Source of the DNA: an uncultured Lachnospiraceae bacterium
GTDB lineage: Bacteria; Bacillota; Clostridia; Lachnospirales; Lachnospiraceae
Direction of reading: 5' to 3'
Assembly: GCA_910576895.1 (NCBI GenBank)
Contig: CAJTJZ010000081.1
Location: forward strand, 1 to 9,133
Length of the DNA: 9,133 nucleotides
Under the pieces are notes generated by a model. That model saw only the letters and a list, made by a program, of their open reading frames with translations, did no database searches and was not told where the DNA came from. This document shows, one piece after another, positions 6,091-9,133 of this stretch. How positions within the stretch are numbered: the stretch's first letter is position 1; the number at the start of each line of letters is the position of its first letter. The position numbers and the translations under genes were made by a program.

Positions 6091-7005
6091 TTACTGATGA
6101 AATAATAACCGTTTTCCAAAACTATCTCGATACTGTGTTGGAGTAAGTCCCGTATTTTTCCGAAAACAAGAGGAAAAATTATGATTATCATGAAAACCAA
6201 TACTATATGCAATTTGAGAAATAGGATCATTTGTATCTGTAAGAAGTGATTTTGCAAGCTCCATTTTCCGATTTATAATATAGGTTTTTAGAGGAATACC
6301 GGAAATTTCTCGAAACATAGTTGATAAATAGCGTGGATTATAACCATAGTAATCAGCAATTTGTTCTACATGGATGGATTCTGCAAGATGCCAAGAAATA
6401 TAATCTATAATATCCGTATAAAGTTGTTCTTTTCCTCGCTTTATAACAGGATCATTATCTGAAGAAATTGTTTTATTTCCCATTTCTTTTTTCTTTAAAT
6501 TTTGTTGACAGTAAAGTTCCCATAAAATACTTGTGACTTGAAAATCATTATAGGTTTTATTATGATAACGGCGTTCATTATCTTGTAGTTGCTTTAATAG
6601 GATAAAAAGCCGTTCTTTTATTGGCAGATATCCTGTTTGTAAAATTCGCAGATAATGATAGCGGACTTGACCATTTGTACAAAAATAAGTATCTTCTAAA
6701 ATTTCTTTTGGATCAAGAAAAATGATATCACCTTCATTTTGAGCAAAATGCATCCAATAAAAACGGCAGGAAGATGGGCGAAAACCATATTGCTGCACTA
6801 ATGGTGGCAGCAGAAGATAGTGATCTTTTTTTATAGTAAATTCTATATTATTTGCAGCAATATAAAGCGTGCCTTTTGTAACGACAATTAATTCATAATC
6901 ATATAAGGTACGCCGCAAATGCGTCCAGCTTCCGTTTGGTGATTCAAAAGTTCCAGTCCAGTTGTATAATAAAGGTTTTTCAATATCAAAAATAAATTCC
7001 TGCAA
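6091..7005 (-). CDS. AraC-family transcriptional regulator
   Basis: Cytosolic DNA-binding regulator of 304 residues, typical AraC/XylS size. The N-terminal half is a cupin-like sugar-sensing domain: YELIVVTKGTLYIAANN and the later HYLLLPPLVQQYGF followed by FYWMHF fit the usual beta-barrel pattern. The C-terminal domain has two helix-turn-helix units: VEQIADYYGYNPRYLSTMFR (213-232) and the family signature from ISQIAYSIGFHDNHNF to GLTPTQYR (262-293). The furthest upstream start, GTG at 7014, overlaps the AAAGGAG ribosome binding site itself. The TTG at 7005 is 8 bases beyond that site and is the better start. It is transcribed away from a secreted arabinofuranosidase gene, the common arrangement of an AraC regulator and its sugar-induced target; that regulatory link is inferred. 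The inducer cannot be read from the sequence. It ends before the shared terminator at 5979-6022. Confidence 0.93.
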   Translation of the reverse strand: MQEFIFDIEKPLLYNWTGTFESPNGSWTHLRRTLYDYELIVVTKGTLYIAANNIEFTIKKDHYLLLPPLVQQYGFRPSSCRFYWMHFAQNEGDIIFLDPKEILEDTYFCTNGQVRYHYLRILQTGYLPIKERLFILLKQLQDNERRYHNKTYNDFQVTSILWELYCQQNLKKKEMGNKTISSDNDPVIKRGKEQLYTDIIDYISWHLAESIHVEQIADYYGYNPRYLSTMFREISGIPLKTYIINRKMELAKSLLTDTNDPISQIAYSIGFHDNHNFSSCFRKNTGLTPTQYRDSFGKRLLFHQ

Positions 7006-7013
7006 TAAAATCA

Positions 7014-7020
7014 CTCCTTT
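7014..7020 (-). promoter_or_regulatory. Ribosome binding site of the AraC-family gene (points to a TTG start)
   Basis: On the minus strand AAAGGAG occupies 7020-7014. Its last G is also the G of an in-frame GTG, which therefore cannot be the start if this site is used. The in-frame TTG at 7005-7003 has the ideal 8-base spacing. No ATG is near. Confidence 0.72.
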
Positions 7021-7054
7021 TTATTATAAAACAAAGATAAGAAATCTAATTTTT

Positions 7055-7083
7055 AGAATAACAGATTTTTAAGAAAGGATCAA
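7055..7083 (-). promoter_or_regulatory. Candidate promoter of the AraC-family gene
   Basis: Minus strand TTGATC (7083-7078) and TATTCT (7060-7055) are separated by exactly 17 bases, each matching four of six consensus positions. It would give a leader of about 35 bases to the ribosome binding site. This is weak evidence in AT-rich DNA. A clean TATAAT nearby (minus strand, about 7028-7023) is too close to the ribosome binding site to be the -10. Confidence 0.3.
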
Positions 7084-7111
7084 GAAAATGAAATAAGAAG
7101 TGAGATTTTTA
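7063..7111. promoter_or_regulatory. Possible regulator-binding direct repeat in the divergent intergenic region
   Basis: AGATTTTTA occurs at 7063-7071 and again at 7103-7111, exactly 40 bases apart, close to four helical turns. AraC-type regulators commonly bind direct repeats in phase on the helix. The first copy lies within the spacer of the candidate regulator promoter. The repeat is only nine bases of mostly T, so chance is a real alternative. The rest of the region from 7015 to 7215 shows no convincing SigA promoter for the plus-strand gene, which would fit an activator-dependent promoter. Confidence 0.2.
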
Positions 7112-7230
7112 CACCTTTTCTGAAGTTTTAAGATTTATTTATTTGTGCAAATTCGATAAAATAAAAACAAGATGATGAAAATAATCATTGAAAATGACAA
7201 GGGAAACGAAAAAAGAAAGGAGAAAATGCA

Positions 7231-9133
7231 ATGAAAAAGATCAAATGTTTGAAAAAGTCTGTAATTTCAACAGCAATGGCATTTATTATGGGTTCTACGA
7301 CTGTCATAAACCCTTTGCAGGTATTGGCAAAGCCAGTAAATGCAGTAAATTCCATTGAAAAAGAAAGTAATGTAGGAACAAAAGAAGATTTGCTTGATAT
7401 CAATACTTTTACAGTATCTGATGTTGCTTTAACAGATACATATTGTGTAAATGCTACACAAAAAGAAATTGATTATTTAAAGAAATTTGATGTGGACAAA
7501 TTATTGGCGGGTTTTCGGGAAACAGCAGGACTTGATACAAAAGATAAGACACGTTATGGCGGATGGGAAGACTCATTAATCGGAGGACATTGTGTGGGGC
7601 ATTATATGTCTGCATTAGCTCAGGCATATGATTCTATTAATGTTTCAGATAGCGATAAACAAGCATTGTTTTCCATTATAAAACCATTGATTCAAGGATT
7701 GAGGGAATGTCAGGATCAATCTGGGATATATGGAAATTCAAAAACAGGATATCTTTTTGGTGCGAAACTACTGGATAAAAATAATGTAGAAAAACAATTT
7801 GATAATGTAGAAATAAATCGAACAAATCTTGCAACAGAGTCTTGGGTTCCATGGTATACAATGCATAAGATTCTTGCAGGACTTTTGGATATTGCTAAAA
7901 TTGAGTCAGATAATACAGAAATGAAGGAAGTTTCTAAGATAGCACTTGAGATTGCACAAAAACTGGGAGAATGGGTTTATAATAGAGCTAGTAAATGGAC
8001 AGATGCTACGCATACCACTGTATTAAATATTGAATATGGCGGTATGAATGATGTGCTTTATGATCTATATGCATATGCAAAAGAAGATGGTTATGCAAAT
8101 GCGGAACATTTTAAAACAGCAGCACATCTTTTTGATGAGAATACTCTTTTTGAAAGAATTTGCAATTCAGAAGAAAATTCTGATGTATTGTCTGGACTTC
8201 ATGCAAATACCACGATTCCAAAATTTCTTGGTGCATTAAAAGGATATGTGATTTGTAAGGGACAAGATGGAACGGAAAATTATAAGAAATATGCAGAATC
8301 ATTTTGGAATAGGGTGGTAAAACATCATACTTATATTACAGGAGATAATAGTGAATGGGAGCATTTTCGTAGAGTAGATGCATTAAATGAAAATCGTACT
8401 AATTGTAATTGTGAAACTTGTAATGCTTATAATATGTTAAAAATGTCTCGTTTATTATTTCAATTAACAGGAGAAAAAAAGTATGCCGACTTTTATGAAA
8501 ATACATTTCAAAACACAATTTTATCTTCTCAAAATCCAGAAACAGGTATGACAACTTATTTTCAGCCAATGGCAACAGGGTATTTTAAGGTTTATAGTAC
8601 CGATTTTACAAAGTTTTGGTGCTGTACAGGTTCTGGTATGGAGAGTTTTACAAAATTAAATGACAGTCTTTATTTTTATAAGGATAACAATGTAATTGTA
8701 AATCAGTTTATTAGCTCACAGTTACATTGGAAAGAACAAAATGTAATGATAGAACAAGAGTCAGGGATTCCAAATGGAAATGAAACTATATTTACTGTAT
8801 CAAAATTAGATAATCAAAAAGAAGCTTCTACTGTGACATTTTATTTGCGGATTCCTGATTGGGCATCGGATCAAGTTTCCGTTAAGATTAATGAAGAAGA
8901 ATATTCTTTAACAGAAGATAAGATTACAAGAAATGGATATGTTGTGATTCCTAATATAACGGCAGGTGATAAAATTTCTTATACTATTCCTATGGAAGTA
9001 GTACCTTATACACTTCAAGATGCAGAAGGCAGTGTATTTGCTTTTAAATATGGTCCAGTTGTTTTAAGTGCAGAATTAGAACAAGTAGATTGGGAAGCAA
9101 ATAGTACCATAACGGGAGTAGATGTTACCATTC
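7231..9133 (+). CDS. Secreted beta-L-arabinofuranosidase, GH127/GH146 (DUF1680) type, 3' end outside window
   Basis: The frame is open from the ATG at 7231 to the window end (634 complete codons, no stop). AAAGGAG at 7216-7222 is 8 bases before the ATG; another ATG at 7226 runs straight into TGA. A signal peptide is clear (MKKIKCLKK, hydrophobic core to about 30, cleavage near VLA-K at 33 or VNA at 38), so the enzyme acts outside the cell. DUF1680 landmarks occur in order: GWEDSLIGGHCVGHYMSALA (111-130), MHKILAGLLD (211-220), EYGGMNDVLYDLY, GLHANTTIPKFLGA, an EHF segment with Glu377, CETCNAYNML (from 394) and FWCCTGSGMES (462-472). By comparison with the characterised Bifidobacterium enzyme HypBA1, Glu395, Cys397, Cys464 and Cys465 should bind zinc, with Cys464 the nucleophile and Glu377 a candidate acid/base. 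The likely substrate is beta-linked L-arabinofuranose of plant extensins or pectic side chains. The CCxGSGME form looks closer to GH146-like members. Later domains are unknown. Confidence 0.88.
   Translation, partial: MKKIKCLKKSVISTAMAFIMGSTTVINPLQVLAKPVNAVNSIEKESNVGTKEDLLDINTFTVSDVALTDTYCVNATQKEIDYLKKFDVDKLLAGFRETAGLDTKDKTRYGGWEDSLIGGHCVGHYMSALAQAYDSINVSDSDKQALFSIIKPLIQGLRECQDQSGIYGNSKTGYLFGAKLLDKNNVEKQFDNVEINRTNLATESWVPWYTMHKILAGLLDIAKIESDNTEMKEVSKIALEIAQKLGEWVYNRASKWTDATHTTVLNIEYGGMNDVLYDLYAYAKEDGYANAEHFKTAAHLFDENTLFERICNSEENSDVLSGLHANTTIPKFLGALKGYVICKGQDGTENYKKYAESFWNRVVKHHTYITGDNSEWEHFRRVDALNENRTNCNCETCNAYNMLKMSRLLFQLTGEKKYADFYENTFQNTILSSQNPETGMTTYFQPMATGYFKVYSTDFTKFWCCTGSGMESFTKLNDSLYFYKDNNVIVNQFISSQLHWKEQNVMIEQESGIPNGNETIFTVSKLDNQKEASTVTFYLRIPDWASDQVSVKINEEEYSLTEDKITRNGYVVIPNITAGDKISYTIPMEVVPYTLQDAEGSVFAFKYGPVVLSAELEQVDWEANSTITGVDVTI

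Noticed and set aside
6018..6257. Minus-strand open frame of 79 codons across the 3' end of the regulator gene and the terminator
   Set aside because: It overlaps the helix-turn-helix coding region in another frame and includes terminator sequence; a shadow of the real gene.
7129..7160. CGATAA-containing stretch (TTCGATAA near 7153) as a second sigma-28 promoter, before the arabinofuranosidase gene
   Set aside because: Only part of the -10 matches and there is no TAAA-type -35 at the right spacing.
8048..8302. Short open frames on both strands within the arabinofuranosidase gene
   Set aside because: They lie within an intact, motif-rich reading frame and have composition typical of out-of-frame translation.
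1..9133. CRISPR array, insertion sequence or prophage signals
   Set aside because: No regularly spaced direct repeats, transposase, integrase or long terminal inverted repeats were seen anywhere in the window.

Overview
The window is AT-rich DNA with strong AGGAG-type ribosome binding sites. The gene content (short clostridial malic enzyme, IspF, secreted arabinan-type glycosidase, a sigma-28 promoter) fits a motile, plant-polysaccharide-using gut or rumen Firmicute, most likely a Lachnospiraceae such as a Lachnospira, Roseburia or Butyrivibrio relative. This placement is inferred from style and content; no marker gene proves it.

Layout, left to right. (1) Bases 1-31 are the 5' part of a minus-strand tRNA, most like tRNA-Val, driven by a perfect-consensus housekeeping promoter at 93-121. 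(2) Divergent from it, an extended -10 promoter leads into a malic enzyme (222-1379) followed 30 bases later by ispF (1410-1952), whose product has an unusual cysteine-rich tail. (3) A near-perfect sigma-28 (SigD/FliA) promoter at 2011-2037 precedes two closely spaced genes (2113-4614 and 4631-5959). They encode secreted, repeat-built, mutually paralogous proteins of no family I recognise. (4) A 19-bp bidirectional hairpin terminator at 5979-6022 separates this pair from a convergent AraC-family regulator (minus strand, coding 7005-6091, probable TTG start). (5) Divergent from the regulator, across about 225 bases, is a secreted GH127/GH146-type (DUF1680) beta-L-arabinofuranosidase gene that starts at 7231 and runs off the window end.

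How the parts work together. The malic enzyme and ispF are housekeeping metabolism (malate to pyruvate; non-mevalonate isoprenoid synthesis). The regulator and the arabinofuranosidase look like a small carbohydrate-utilisation locus in which the regulator senses a sugar and controls its divergent neighbour. The most novel part is the two-gene secreted-protein operon. Its promoter would place it under the motility sigma factor although neither product resembles a flagellin, a chemoreceptor or any other flagellar component, so it may be an uncharacterised surface or secreted system made by motile cells.
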